From: an uncultured Verrucomicrobia subdivision 3 bacterium
Lineage (GTDB): Bacteria; Verrucomicrobiota; Verrucomicrobiia; Limisphaerales; UBA11358
DNA: 45,674 bases
Assembly: GCA_903872345.1 (NCBI GenBank)
Contig: CAIQKM010000113.1
Span: 1-45,674 of the forward strand
Reading direction: 5' to 3'
The notes below the pieces were generated by a model. The model was given only the letters and a program-made list of their open reading frames with translations. It had not been told where the DNA came from and searched no databases. Within the stretch, counting starts at the first letter, position 1; each line of letters starts with the position of its first letter. Made by a program: the position numbers and the translations under genes. Shown here one piece after another: positions 10,006-18,746 of this stretch.

Positions 10006-10455
10006 ATGTACCTGGATTCCTGCATTCTCGTAAAGCTGCTGACGGTTGAACCGGACAGCGAGTTTTTCGTGCGTGCCTTGGAAGGCCAGCCGGTCTCGAC
10101 ATCCGAGCTGGCGCAGACGGAAGTCTTCTCGGCCCTGCTCGCACGCGAGCGGGCCGGGAAAATTTCCGCTCGCGACCGCGAGCGCGCCTGGCGCGAATTT
10201 TCCGACCGCGTCACCGCCGGCGAAATTCGGATGGAACCCTTGAATCCCATCGTGCAGCGCAAGGCCCGGCAATTGCTCGAGCGCTGCCATCCGGCGGTGC
10301 CGTTGCGCACGCTGGACGCCCTCCACCTCGCCACGGTGGATTTGTGCCAGGATTTCCCGCTGGTCACGACCGACGCCCGCCTGCGGGACGCCGCGGTCCT
10401 GGCCGGTTTTCCCCTCTTTCCGCCGGCTGAAACGACGCCGGCCACTACTCATTAA
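10006..10455 (+). CDS. vapC: PIN-domain toxin, VapC family
   Basis: A 149-residue PIN-domain ribonuclease toxin. The acidic residues of the family are present in order: D4 in MYLDSCILVKLL, the Glu of SELAQTEVFSAL, D in RTLDALHLATVDL, and D in LVTTDARLRDAA. VapC toxins cut tRNA or rRNA when the antitoxin is degraded. The ATG at 10006 starts the canonical 'MYLDS' strand; the longer open frame upstream overlaps the antitoxin out of frame and is Gly/Arg-rich. Only 5 bases separate its stop from the gyrA ATG, so read-through of the autoregulated TA promoter into gyrA is expected. Confidence 0.88.
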   Translation: MYLDSCILVKLLTVEPDSEFFVRALEGQPVSTSELAQTEVFSALLARERAGKISARDRERAWREFSDRVTAGEIRMEPLNPIVQRKARQLLERCHPAVPLRTLDALHLATVDLCQDFPLVTTDARLRDAAVLAGFPLFPPAETTPATTH

Positions 10456-10460
10456 TCATC

Positions 10461-13109
10461 ATGCCAGACGAAATCGCACCCCTTCCGCCGACGCCCGATC
10501 CGCAACCCAGTGGCGGCGCCTATTCGCAGGGCGAAAAGATTGCCAAGATCAACGTCGCCGACGAGATCAAGAACTCGTTCCTCGACTACTCGATGTCCGT
10601 GATCATCTCCCGCGCGCTGCCGGATGTGCGCGACGGCCTCAAGCCCTCGCAACGCCGCATCCTGTACGCCATGCACGAGCTGTCGCTCTTTCCCGGCCGC
10701 AAGCCGTACAAGTGCGCCAAGATTTGCGGTGACACCAGCGGCAACTACCATCCGCACGGCGAAGCGGTGATTTACCCCACGCTCGTCCACATGGCCCAAC
10801 CCTGGGCGATGCGCGAGCGGCTGGTGGACGGCAAAGGGAACTTTGGTTCCATTGAAAACGATCCGCCGGCGGCCATGCGTTATACCGAGGCCCGCCTCAC
10901 GCACCTCGGCGCGGCGCTGATGCAGGACATGGACCGCGATACCGTGGATTTCGTGCCGAACTACGACGAACGCATGACGGAGCCGACGGTGTTTCCGGCG
11001 GCGTTCCCGAACCTGCTGGTCAACGGCGGCACGGGCATCGCGGTCGGCATGGCCACGAACATGGCGCCGCACAACCTCGGCGAAGTGGTGGATGGCGTCT
11101 GCGCGCAGATTGACAATCCGCAAATTACGATTCCCGAGCTGATGAAGTTCATCAAGGGCCCGGATTTCCCCACTGGCGGCACCATTTGCGGCATCGAAGG
11201 CATCAAGAAGTATTTCACCGAGGGCAGAGGCAGCGTCAAATTGCGCGGCTGCGTGGGCGTGGAGGAAATGAAGGGCAACCGCGAGCAGGTGATTGTCACG
11301 GAAATCCCCTTCAACGTGAACCGCGCGGCGCTGGAAGAACGCATTGCCGAGCTGGTGAACGAAAAGATCATCACGGAAATTTCCGCGATGCGCAACGAGT
11401 CGGATGAAAACACCCGGCTGGTGATGGAACTCAAGCGGGACGCGAACCCGAAGGTGGTCATCAACAACCTGTTTCAGCACACGCAGCTCGAAGTGAGTTT
11501 CAGCGTGAACTGCCTGGCGATTGACCACGGCCGCCCCAAGACGCTCAATCTCAAGGAACTCATCCAGTGTTACATCGAGCACCGCCGCGAAGTGATTTTG
11601 CGCCGCACGCGCTTTGAACTCCGCAAGGCCGAGGAGCGCGCCGAGCTGCTGGAAGGCTATCTCATCGCGCTGTCGAACCTGGACGATTTCATCCAGATCA
11701 TCCGTTCGAGCAAAAACCGCGATGAAGCGCGTGTTAAATTGCTTGCGTTTGAATGGAGCCGATCGCAGGTGGAGCAATGGGGCATTCTCATCCGCAGCGA
11801 AGCGCGCGTGATCAACGGCCGCTACGCCTTGAACGAGCGGCAGGTGGACGCCATCCTGGATTTGCGCCTGTACCAGTTGACCGGCCTGGAAATTGACAAG
11901 GTGGAGGCGGAATACAAGGCGCTCATCGAGATCATCAAGGATTTGATGGACATCCTCGCGAAGGAATCGCGCGTGATGGCCATCATGAAGGACGAGCTGA
12001 AGGCCATTCGCGAAAAGTATGCCACGCCGCGGCGCACGCAAATTGTGCCGGACGAGGGCGAAATTGCCATCGAGGATCTGATTGCGAACGAGGGCGTCAT
12101 CATCACGCTCACCCACGCGGGCCTGATCAAGCGCACCGCCGTGAGTTCCTATCGCGCCCAGAAGCGCGGCGGCCGCGGCGTGATCGGCATGACCACGCGC
12201 GAAGGCGAGACCTCCGAGGACAACGATTTCGTGCAGTATCTTTTCACGGCCAGCACGCATGATTACCTGATGTTCTTCACGAACACGGGTCGCGTATATG
12301 TGGAGCGCGTACATGAAATTCCGGACATGGTTCGCACCGCCAAGGGCCGTAGCATTGCGAACCTGCTTGAATTGAAGGCGGAAGAAAAAGTCGCCGCGAT
12401 GATTCGCATCCAGTCCAAGACGGATGACACCCGCGCGGACACCACCTGGTCGCAACCCGGTTACCTGTTCTTCACCACGCAGCAGGGGACGGTCAAGAAG
12501 ACCGCGCTGGAAGAATTTGGCAACGTCCGCAAGGGCGGCATCATCGCCATCGGCATCGAGCCCGGCGACGCGCTCATTGGCGTCCAATTGACCACCGGCA
12601 CGAATGAAGTCGTCATCATCACCAAGGGCGGCATGAGCATCCGGTTCCCGGAGGAAGACGTCCGCAACATGGGCCGTCCCGCCGGTGGCGTAAAGGGTAT
12701 CACCCTGGACGCGGGCGACGCCGTGGTGGCCGCCGCGATTGTGGTGGCCGACGCCACCCTGCTCGTGGCCGGTGAGAACGGCATTGGCAAACGCACCGCG
12801 TTTGACGAATACCGCGCCCAGTCGCGCGGTGGCAAGGGCATTATCACCATGAAAACCGGCGACAAGACCGGCGGCGTGATTGGCGCCTTGACCGTGCGCG
12901 ATCAGGATGAAATAATGCTCATCACCGTTGGTGGGCAGATGGTGCGCACCTCCGTGAAGGATATTCGAGAAGCAGGCCGTAATACGATGGGGGTAAAGCT
13001 AGTCAACCTGGATGCCAGCGATAAATTGCAGGCCATTGCACCGGTGGTGGGTGAAGAACAGCAGGAATCTGCCATCGTTCCCGCCCCGTCAGCGGAACCG
13101 GCCCCGTGA
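10461..13109 (+). CDS. gyrA: DNA gyrase subunit A
   Basis: An 882-residue breakage-reunion subunit of gyrase. A Pro-rich N-terminal tail (1-20) precedes the winged-helix domain; the catalytic Tyr is Y141 in AAMRYTEARL. The C-terminal DNA-wrapping pinwheel begins with the GyrA box QKRGGRG and contains a second QSRGGKG, which argues for GyrA over ParC. In the quinolone-resistance region the motif is HPHG-E101-A102-V-I-Y-P106: Ala replaces the usual Ser83 and Pro replaces Asp87 (E. coli numbering). The start is 5 bases after the toxin gene, with no Shine-Dalgarno sequence. I see no separate promoter in the gap; one could lie inside the toxin gene. Confidence 0.97.
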   Translation: MPDEIAPLPPTPDPQPSGGAYSQGEKIAKINVADEIKNSFLDYSMSVIISRALPDVRDGLKPSQRRILYAMHELSLFPGRKPYKCAKICGDTSGNYHPHGEAVIYPTLVHMAQPWAMRERLVDGKGNFGSIENDPPAAMRYTEARLTHLGAALMQDMDRDTVDFVPNYDERMTEPTVFPAAFPNLLVNGGTGIAVGMATNMAPHNLGEVVDGVCAQIDNPQITIPELMKFIKGPDFPTGGTICGIEGIKKYFTEGRGSVKLRGCVGVEEMKGNREQVIVTEIPFNVNRAALEERIAELVNEKIITEISAMRNESDENTRLVMELKRDANPKVVINNLFQHTQLEVSFSVNCLAIDHGRPKTLNLKELIQCYIEHRREVILRRTRFELRKAEERAELLEGYLIALSNLDDFIQIIRSSKNRDEARVKLLAFEWSRSQVEQWGILIRSEARVINGRYALNERQVDAILDLRLYQLTGLEIDKVEAEYKALIEIIKDLMDILAKESRVMAIMKDELKAIREKYATPRRTQIVPDEGEIAIEDLIANEGVIITLTHAGLIKRTAVSSYRAQKRGGRGVIGMTTREGETSEDNDFVQYLFTASTHDYLMFFTNTGRVYVERVHEIPDMVRTAKGRSIANLLELKAEEKVAAMIRIQSKTDDTRADTTWSQPGYLFFTTQQGTVKKTALEEFGNVRKGGIIAIGIEPGDALIGVQLTTGTNEVVIITKGGMSIRFPEEDVRNMGRPAGGVKGITLDAGDAVVAAAIVVADATLLVAGENGIGKRTAFDEYRAQSRGGKGIITMKTGDKTGGVIGALTVRDQDEIMLITVGGQMVRTSVKDIREAGRNTMGVKLVNLDASDKLQAIAPVVGEEQQESAIVPAPSAEPAP

Positions 13110-13141
13110 TTTCCGCGGCGCCTTAACCAACCGCGCCCGAA

Positions 13142-14044
13142 ATGTATAAAAAAATAATCCTGGCCACGGCCAGCGCCAGCCTGCTCGCCGGGCCGGCCCA
13201 TGCCGTCACGGCGGCCACCGGCACCACCGCGCCCGTTATGACGGTCACGACCGTCACCACGACGCCGGCGACGACCGCCAGCAACGGTGCCACCGTTACC
13301 ACCGTCACGACGGTTACCACCAACGTAATCGACGCCACCGTCATCGCCCCGGCCCTGGCCCCCACCCTGCCCGTCATCCCCGACAAGTTGCCCGCACACC
13401 CTCAGTGGAATAGCAGCGCGAGCCTCGGCCTGACCGTCGCCAAGGGCAATACGGATACCCTCCTGGTTAACGGTCAGATTTCCTCGGCCAAGATCACCAA
13501 GTACAACGAATTCACCGTCGGTTTGGAAGGCGGCTACGGCGAACAGAACACCGTCAAAGACGTCGAATCCCTCCATGGTTACGGCCAGTGGAACCACCTG
13601 TTTACCCCGCGCCTGTTCAGTTACCTGCGGGCCGACGGTCTCCATGACGGCATTGCCGAACTGGATTACCGTTACACGCTCAGCCCTGGTATCGGCTATT
13701 ACTTCGTTAAAAACACGAACACCACGTTCGCCGCCGAAGTCGGCCCCGGTGTGGTGTTCGAACGCCTCGGCGGCATTGATGACACCTACGCCACCCTGCG
13801 CGTCGGCGAACGCTACGAACACAAATTCAATCCCCGCACGCGCTTTTGGGAATCCATCGAAGTCCTCCCCGAAGTGGACAAATGGCAGAAATACATCGCC
13901 AATGCCGAGGTGGGCATTGAAGCCGCCATCACCAAAACGCTCAGCTTGAAAACCTACGTCCAGGACAACTACGTCAACCGCCCCGCGCTGGATCGCCGCA
14001 ACAACGACATCAAACTCGTCAGCGGCATCTCGGTGAAATTCTGA
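13142..14044 (+). CDS. DUF481-type outer-membrane beta-barrel protein
   Basis: A 300-residue protein with a signal peptide (MYKKIILATASASLLAGPAHA). A low-complexity Thr/Val segment (about 25-75, repeated VTTVTT) is followed from about residue 85 by alternating beta strands (WNSSASLGLTVAKGNTDTLL, GYGQWNHLF, YTLSPGIGYYFV) ending in Phe (SGISVKF), as expected for an outer-membrane barrel. The pattern 'NTDT' followed by strand-rich repeats is that of DUF481 (YdiY-like) proteins, whose function is not settled. It lies 32 bp after gyrA and probably shares its transcript, which ends at the hairpin at 14061. Confidence 0.8.
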   Translation: MYKKIILATASASLLAGPAHAVTAATGTTAPVMTVTTVTTTPATTASNGATVTTVTTVTTNVIDATVIAPALAPTLPVIPDKLPAHPQWNSSASLGLTVAKGNTDTLLVNGQISSAKITKYNEFTVGLEGGYGEQNTVKDVESLHGYGQWNHLFTPRLFSYLRADGLHDGIAELDYRYTLSPGIGYYFVKNTNTTFAAEVGPGVVFERLGGIDDTYATLRVGERYEHKFNPRTRFWESIEVLPEVDKWQKYIANAEVGIEAAITKTLSLKTYVQDNYVNRPALDRRNNDIKLVSGISVKF

Positions 14045-14060
14045 AACTCATTTAAAATGC

Positions 14061-14097
14061 AAACGGCGGTTTCGGCTCATCCCGAAACCGCCGTTTT
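14061..14097 (+). terminator. Strong intrinsic terminator after the gyrase locus
   Basis: A 15-bp perfect stem (14061-14075 with 14082-14096), a 6-base loop, and a TTTT run at the base of the stem. It lies 17 bases after the DUF481 stop codon. The AAA on the 5' arm gives partial bidirectionality toward pdxH. Confidence 0.9.
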
Positions 14098-14191
14098 GCT
14101 TACGTTCACATATTATAAAATTCGCTTCGAAGTGCACCGTTCCGGCATGGGCGTTCGATGTTGGATGTTTTCCCTCCCCCACCCGCTCCCC

Positions 14192-14896
14192 TCACGGCGA
14201 AAGCCGCTCCACCCGCCATGAACCGTCCGCTTGTCGCACATAGCTAAAACGGTCATGCAACCGGCTGGGCCGCCCCTGCCAAAATTCAATGCGGATCGGC
14301 TTTAACACAAAACCGCCCCAGTTCGGCGGCAGCGGCACCGCGTCCGGAAATTTCTTTTCCAACTCCCGCCACCGGGCCTCCAGCACCGCGCGATCCGGAA
14401 TCACCTCGCTCTGATTCGAAGCCCACGCCCCGATCTGACTGCCGCGCGGCCGGCTCTTGAAATAAACTTCCGACTCCGCCGGCGTCAGCTTCGTCACCGT
14501 TCCCGCCACGCACACCTGCCGCTCCAGTTCGGACCAGAAGAACGTCAGCGCCGCCGCCGGATTTTCCGTCAGTTCCCGGCCCTTGCGGCTGTCGTAATTG
14601 GTGTAAAAAATGAACCCCCGTTCGTCCACCGTCTTGAGCAGCACTGTGCGGGAGGAAGGCTGGCCATCCTTGCCGACCGTGGCGAGCGTCATGGCGTTCG
14701 TATCCGCCGGCCGCCGGTTGCAGATGGCGTCCCACAATTTGAAGAGCGCAATGCCGATCTTGCGCCAGCGGCTCTGATTCCGCGAGCCCGCCGCCTCCGC
14801 GAACCACGCCTCAAACTGGGCCAGCGGATTCGCGTTCAGCCCGGTGCGGTCAAGCGCACCCCGCCGGTAATCCTCGCGAAAATCACCCAAGTTCAT
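14192..14896 (-). CDS. pdxH: Pyridoxamine/pyridoxine 5'-phosphate oxidase
   Basis: A 234-residue FMN-dependent oxidase making pyridoxal 5'-phosphate from PNP or PMP. Conserved blocks: AMTLATVGKDGQPSSRTVLL, GFIFYTNYDSRKGREL, FFWSELERQVCVAGTV, YFKSRPRGSQIGAWAS, and the C-terminal FWQGRPSRLHDRFSY (substrate-binding R-L-H). Compared with the E. coli enzyme (218 residues) it has about 17-20 extra basic/hydrophobic residues (NQSRWRKIGIALFKLWDAIC) between the N-terminal helix and the first core strand. The start at 14896 aligns with the family's N-terminal FREDY helix. It lies 66 bp downstream of the membrane-protein gene on the same strand. Confidence 0.96.
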   Translation of the reverse strand: MNLGDFREDYRRGALDRTGLNANPLAQFEAWFAEAAGSRNQSRWRKIGIALFKLWDAICNRRPADTNAMTLATVGKDGQPSSRTVLLKTVDERGFIFYTNYDSRKGRELTENPAAALTFFWSELERQVCVAGTVTKLTPAESEVYFKSRPRGSQIGAWASNQSEVIPDRAVLEARWRELEKKFPDAVPLPPNWGGFVLKPIRIEFWQGRPSRLHDRFSYVRQADGSWRVERLSP

Positions 14897-14962
14897 GTGT
14901 CAGCGGATTGGTTGGCTTATCTGTGTGCATCCGTGTCCATCCGTGGTTAAAAACCATCCGGC

Positions 14963-15526
14963 TCACATCCCTCGGAAAACCGTTAGCCCCAGCGCCACGA
15001 AAAACAACCCCAACGCCAGCCGCGCGGCACAGCCCGCGCGCACCATCTTCTCGTTGGCCGTGAACCAGTTGAGCCAGTCGCGCAAACGCCACGGGGCCAC
15101 CGTGAACCAGATGCCGGCCACCACATAGACATACGCCAGCGCCTGAAACGCCACCACAAACGGCGTCTCGCCCAGGTGCGGCCGGCCGGTATCCACCATC
15201 GTCTTGGCCAGCAGCAGCAAAATCACGGCCAGACCGCGCACCGCCAGAAAATCCTGCACGAAAATGCAGGACAACACGCCCACCGCGCCGAAGCCGGCCA
15301 GCATGTAAGGCTTGTAAACGGTGAAATCCGCAATCGGTTCCGCGTTCAAAATGTACAGAAACCACGCCGTGGCCAGCAGCATCAGCACCACGCCCGCCTT
15401 GAGGTTGCGCGGAAACTCCCGCGCCCGGGCCGCCAGGCCCGCCGGCCGGGCCAGACCATAAATCTGCGGCACACTCACGACAGCGCCGACCAGGATGGAC
15501 AACAGCGATAATTTCATCCCTTCCAT
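14963..15526 (-). CDS. Six-helix integral membrane protein, unknown
   Basis: A 187-residue protein with six predicted membrane segments (about residues 4-22, 44-63, 72-90, 93-110, 123-143 and 165-185) and short loops. I recognise no family or catalytic motif. Two ATGs are possible, 15526 (MEGMKLS) and 15517 (MKLS); the sequence GGAAGGG lies directly against the second, too close for a normal ribosome-binding site. It runs toward pdxH on the same strand and may be co-transcribed with it. It is divergent from the GH30 gene with a 166-bp gap. Confidence 0.6.
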   Translation of the reverse strand: MEGMKLSLLSILVGAVVSVPQIYGLARPAGLAARAREFPRNLKAGVVLMLLATAWFLYILNAEPIADFTVYKPYMLAGFGAVGVLSCIFVQDFLAVRGLAVILLLLAKTMVDTGRPHLGETPFVVAFQALAYVYVVAGIWFTVAPWRLRDWLNWFTANEKMVRAGCAARLALGLFFVALGLTVFRGM

Positions 15527-15692
15527 TAAAACCCAATCCCGCTCAAGAGACACGCACAAAATCACCGGCGCAACGCCGTCCTTGGTGCCCGTTCCGAGCC
15601 CGGCTCCAAGCCAGGGCCGGGCCGGCGGAATGCCGTGGCCCAAAAGAGAGGTTGTATCTTTGTGGCGAATGGTCAAATCTGGCGGCATTGGA

Positions 15693-17102
15693 ATGAACTT
15701 CGGCCCGAGTATTTTATCGCCCCGCCGGCTGCTGCCGGCGCTGGTGGCGGTCTGTCTGTCAGTCGGAACGACCACCAATAGCCGGGCGGCGGCCACGGTG
15801 AACCCGCATGCGGTACTGGTGAACTCCTTCGCCGGCTGGGGCACTTCGCTGTGCTGGTGGGCGCATGTGGTGGGCGGTTATTCCAACCGCGAGGAATTCG
15901 CGCAACTGGCCTTCGTGAAACTGGGCCTCAACATTGTTCGTTACAACATCGGCGGCGGCGAAAATCCCGCCCGGCCGGATTCCATGCAGCCGCGCGCCCG
16001 AATGCCGGGGTTCGAGCCGGCCCCGGGCGTGTGGGATTGGAGCGCAGATGCAAATCAGCGCTGGATGTTGCGCCGGGCGGTGGAACTGGGAGCCAATCGG
16101 GTGGAAGCCTTCGCCAATTCCCCGCCGTGGTGGATGACCGCCAGTGGCAGCGTGACGGGTTCCACCAATGGTACGGCGGACAATCTGTTGCCGCGCTATG
16201 AGGATGCCTTTGCCGAATATCTCGTAAATACGGTCAGCCATCTGACGGCGCTGGATCACGTGACATTTGACTATCTGACCCCGGTGAATGAACCGACCTC
16301 GGGTTGGTGGAAATACGGCGGGCATCAGGAAGGCTGCCACATCGGGCCGGCCCAGCAGGCGCGGCTGGTGCAGTTGATTCATAAGCATCTGGTCGCCGCC
16401 GGAATGACGAACGGCATCATCGCCTCGGAAGACAACAGCGAACGTGAAACGTACAATTCATTGCACGCCTACCGGTCGGCGGATTTGAATCTGGTCTCAC
16501 TCTTTGCCACCCATACCTACAACGCCAACGCGCCGGAGGAATTGCGGCGGTTTGCCCAAATCCGGTACAAGCCCCTGTGGGTTTCCGAATACGGCGATGC
16601 CGATGCCTCCGGCCTGACCATGGCGCGGCGGATCCAAAGCGATCTGACCCGAATGCGCGCCCAGGCCTGGGTTTACTGGCAGGTGGTGGATGGCACGGGC
16701 GGTTGGACGATGATCAAGAACCGGGAGAATGGCAGCCCCTGGCATGAGCCGAGCGAAAAGTTTTATGTGATGTGGCAGTTCAGTCATTTCATCCGGCCCG
16801 GCTGCCAGTTGATCGGCGTGAATGAATCCCATTCGCTGGCGGCGTATGATCCGGCCGGACAGAAGCTGACGGTGGTCGCGGTGAATGACGGCACGAATGC
16901 GCTGGAGGTGGCGTATAACCTGACGGCCTTCGCCCGGACGGGAACGGCGGTGAACGTCACGCGCACTTCCCAAACGGAACCAGGCGTGTCGCTGCCGGAT
17001 ATCACCTTGGCAGGAAAAATTTTCACCGCGAGCCTGCCCGCCCGATCGGTGACTACGTTTGTGATTCCTAACACCTCCGTCTCAGCAGCCGGGCAGGACT
17101 AA
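15693..17102 (+). CDS. GH30 glycoside hydrolase, endo-beta-1,6-galactanase-like
   Basis: A 469-residue secreted retaining glycosidase. A signal peptide (about 1-33, RRLLPALVAVCLSVG core) precedes a TIM barrel. The acid/base is E200 in LTPVNEP and the nucleophile E299 in LWVSEYG, the clan GH-A pattern. FAGWGTSLCWWAHVVGG and ANSPPWWMTASGSVTG resemble the GH30 subgroup containing endo-beta-1,6-galactanases, so plant arabinogalactan-type polymers are a plausible substrate, though this is inference. The C-terminal 110 residues form the side beta domain (LTVVAVNDG to SVTTFVIPN). The ATG at 15693 gives the signal peptide; an ATG at 15669 is an alternative. It converges with the esterase, 2 bp between stops. 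Confidence 0.85.
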   Translation: MNFGPSILSPRRLLPALVAVCLSVGTTTNSRAAATVNPHAVLVNSFAGWGTSLCWWAHVVGGYSNREEFAQLAFVKLGLNIVRYNIGGGENPARPDSMQPRARMPGFEPAPGVWDWSADANQRWMLRRAVELGANRVEAFANSPPWWMTASGSVTGSTNGTADNLLPRYEDAFAEYLVNTVSHLTALDHVTFDYLTPVNEPTSGWWKYGGHQEGCHIGPAQQARLVQLIHKHLVAAGMTNGIIASEDNSERETYNSLHAYRSADLNLVSLFATHTYNANAPEELRRFAQIRYKPLWVSEYGDADASGLTMARRIQSDLTRMRAQAWVYWQVVDGTGGWTMIKNRENGSPWHEPSEKFYVMWQFSHFIRPGCQLIGVNESHSLAAYDPAGQKLTVVAVNDGTNALEVAYNLTAFARTGTAVNVTRTSQTEPGVSLPDITLAGKIFTASLPARSVTTFVIPNTSVSAAGQD

Positions 17103-17104
17103 GA

Positions 17105-18679
17105 TCATTCGCCCGTTTTGACGGCCGAGGCATCGGTGCGAAACTGTGGTGCCGGCAGACCGGCGGCGTTGAATAGATTGCAACCCTCCGGGAAATTCAC
17201 CCAGGCATAGCGAACCGCCGTGGGAGCTGATACCGCCGGACTGCTGACCACCACGGTGTCGCCATCAATCTTCGCGTCGGCCGGGACGAACTTCAGGTCC
17301 GCGCCCGCGATGGTGAACCATTTAAGCGGACCATCCTTGGCCACGAGACCGCCGCCGAGGTGGGAGAAGGTTATGCGAATGGCACCGCCTTCGACCTTCA
17401 TGGACTGATAGACGGGGCCGGAGCATTCGATTTTTTCGCCATAGACATTGGCCCGCGCGATACGCGCCAGGCGGTCGCCGACATCCTGCTTGTTGTGCGG
17501 ATGGACGTTTTTCGCCTCGCCAATATCCATCGCCACGGCCATACCGGTGTTCGGCAGCGACAGAATGGTCGCCTGCGCCTCCCGCACCCAGGGGTTGTTG
17601 CTGTCCGCCTGCTGGCCGGCGAGTTGCACGATATAAAACGGAAAATCGCCTTCACCCCAGAGAGCGCGCCAGTTGCGCACCAGCGTGGCCTGCACCTGGG
17701 GATACAACGCGCGTCCTGCCGTGCCCCCCACGATGGATTCGCCCTGATACCAGATCGCTCCGCGAATCGCGAAGGGAATGACCGGGTGAATCATGCCGTT
17801 GAACAACACCGTGGGATTGTGCTGGTCCTGGATCGGATCGCGCGGAGCGGTGCTGCGTTTGCGCGGCTTTTTGCCGGTCGCCTTGGCCGTTGAATTCGTC
17901 GCCGGACCGTTGGGCGCGGAGACATCTTCCGAGCGGGGCGGAGCCACCACCGGCGGCGGATTCGTGCGGAAAGCATCCACGGCGGCATCAAACCGGGCGA
18001 GCATGGGCTGCAACTGCGGATCGGCCGCCAAGGCGTCGCGCTGAATCCACGCCTCCGCCGTGCTCGCGCCAAAGGCCAGCGTGATAATGCCCACCGGCAC
18101 GTGTATCTCCGACTGCAAATCGCGCGCAAAGAAATAACCCACGGCGGAAAAAGCCGGCACCGTTTCCGGACTGCACACCTGCCATTCCCCAGCCACATTG
18201 ATCTGCGGGGTGTAAGCCTTGGCCGCGTTGCCGGTAAACATGCGCACCAGCGGATGATTCGCGACGGCTATTTCCTGTTCTTCATTCGCCACCCCGGCAA
18301 AATATTTCACCTTTTTGGAGACGGAGAAATCCATGTTCGACTGTCCGGACGCCAGCCACACTTCCCCGACGAGCACATCCTCCAGTTCGACGGGTTGCGC
18401 GGATTGCGATCCCGTGACGGTGAATTTCCGGCCATCGGCGGAAGCGGTGAGTGGCTGAAGTTTAAGCTGCCATTGGCCGGCGGCATCGGCGGTGGCGGTT
18501 TCTTTCTGTCCCGCAAACTCCACGGTCACCACTTCCCCGGCGGCGGCGGTGCCCCAGACCGGCACCGGGACGTTCCGTTGCAACACCATGTGACTGGTGA
18601 ACGGACTGGCCAGTTGCACCCGGGCCTGGGCGGCCACCGTCAAAAACAGGCAAAATAAGATTACCGCAAGGGGTTTCAT
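17105..18679 (-). CDS. Sialate O-acetylesterase family SGNH esterase
   Basis: A 524-residue exported esterase removing O-acetyl groups from sugars. The signal peptide is MKPLAVILFCLFLTVAAQA. An N-terminal beta-sandwich (SPFTSHMVLQRNVPVPVWG) is followed by the split SGNH domain: nucleophile Ser in LASGQSNMDF, block AIWYQGES, and the catalytic His region NVHPHNKQDVGDRLA. A Pro/Lys-rich insert (about 235-275, ending GKKPRKRSTAP) interrupts the middle. The ATG at 18679 is chosen for the signal peptide; the frame stays open upstream through a structured leader. It is tail-to-tail with the GH30 gene; both act on extracellular polysaccharide, but they are on opposite strands and not an operon. Confidence 0.9.
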   Translation of the reverse strand: MKPLAVILFCLFLTVAAQARVQLASPFTSHMVLQRNVPVPVWGTAAAGEVVTVEFAGQKETATADAAGQWQLKLQPLTASADGRKFTVTGSQSAQPVELEDVLVGEVWLASGQSNMDFSVSKKVKYFAGVANEEQEIAVANHPLVRMFTGNAAKAYTPQINVAGEWQVCSPETVPAFSAVGYFFARDLQSEIHVPVGIITLAFGASTAEAWIQRDALAADPQLQPMLARFDAAVDAFRTNPPPVVAPPRSEDVSAPNGPATNSTAKATGKKPRKRSTAPRDPIQDQHNPTVLFNGMIHPVIPFAIRGAIWYQGESIVGGTAGRALYPQVQATLVRNWRALWGEGDFPFYIVQLAGQQADSNNPWVREAQATILSLPNTGMAVAMDIGEAKNVHPHNKQDVGDRLARIARANVYGEKIECSGPVYQSMKVEGGAIRITFSHLGGGLVAKDGPLKWFTIAGADLKFVPADAKIDGDTVVVSSPAVSAPTAVRYAWVNFPEGCNLFNAAGLPAPQFRTDASAVKTGE

Positions 18680-18746
18680 GCTGTGCCAGACGCCGGACCG
18701 GTCGGAATGGTTTCCTGATTTCGGCGGGCAAATCATCGAAGCGGAC

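Noticed and set aside
10452..12587. A 711-codon open frame antisense to gyrA
   Set aside because: It mirrors gyrA codon structure in GC-rich DNA, is rich in His, Arg and Ala, and has no recognisable domain. gyrA is certain on the other strand.
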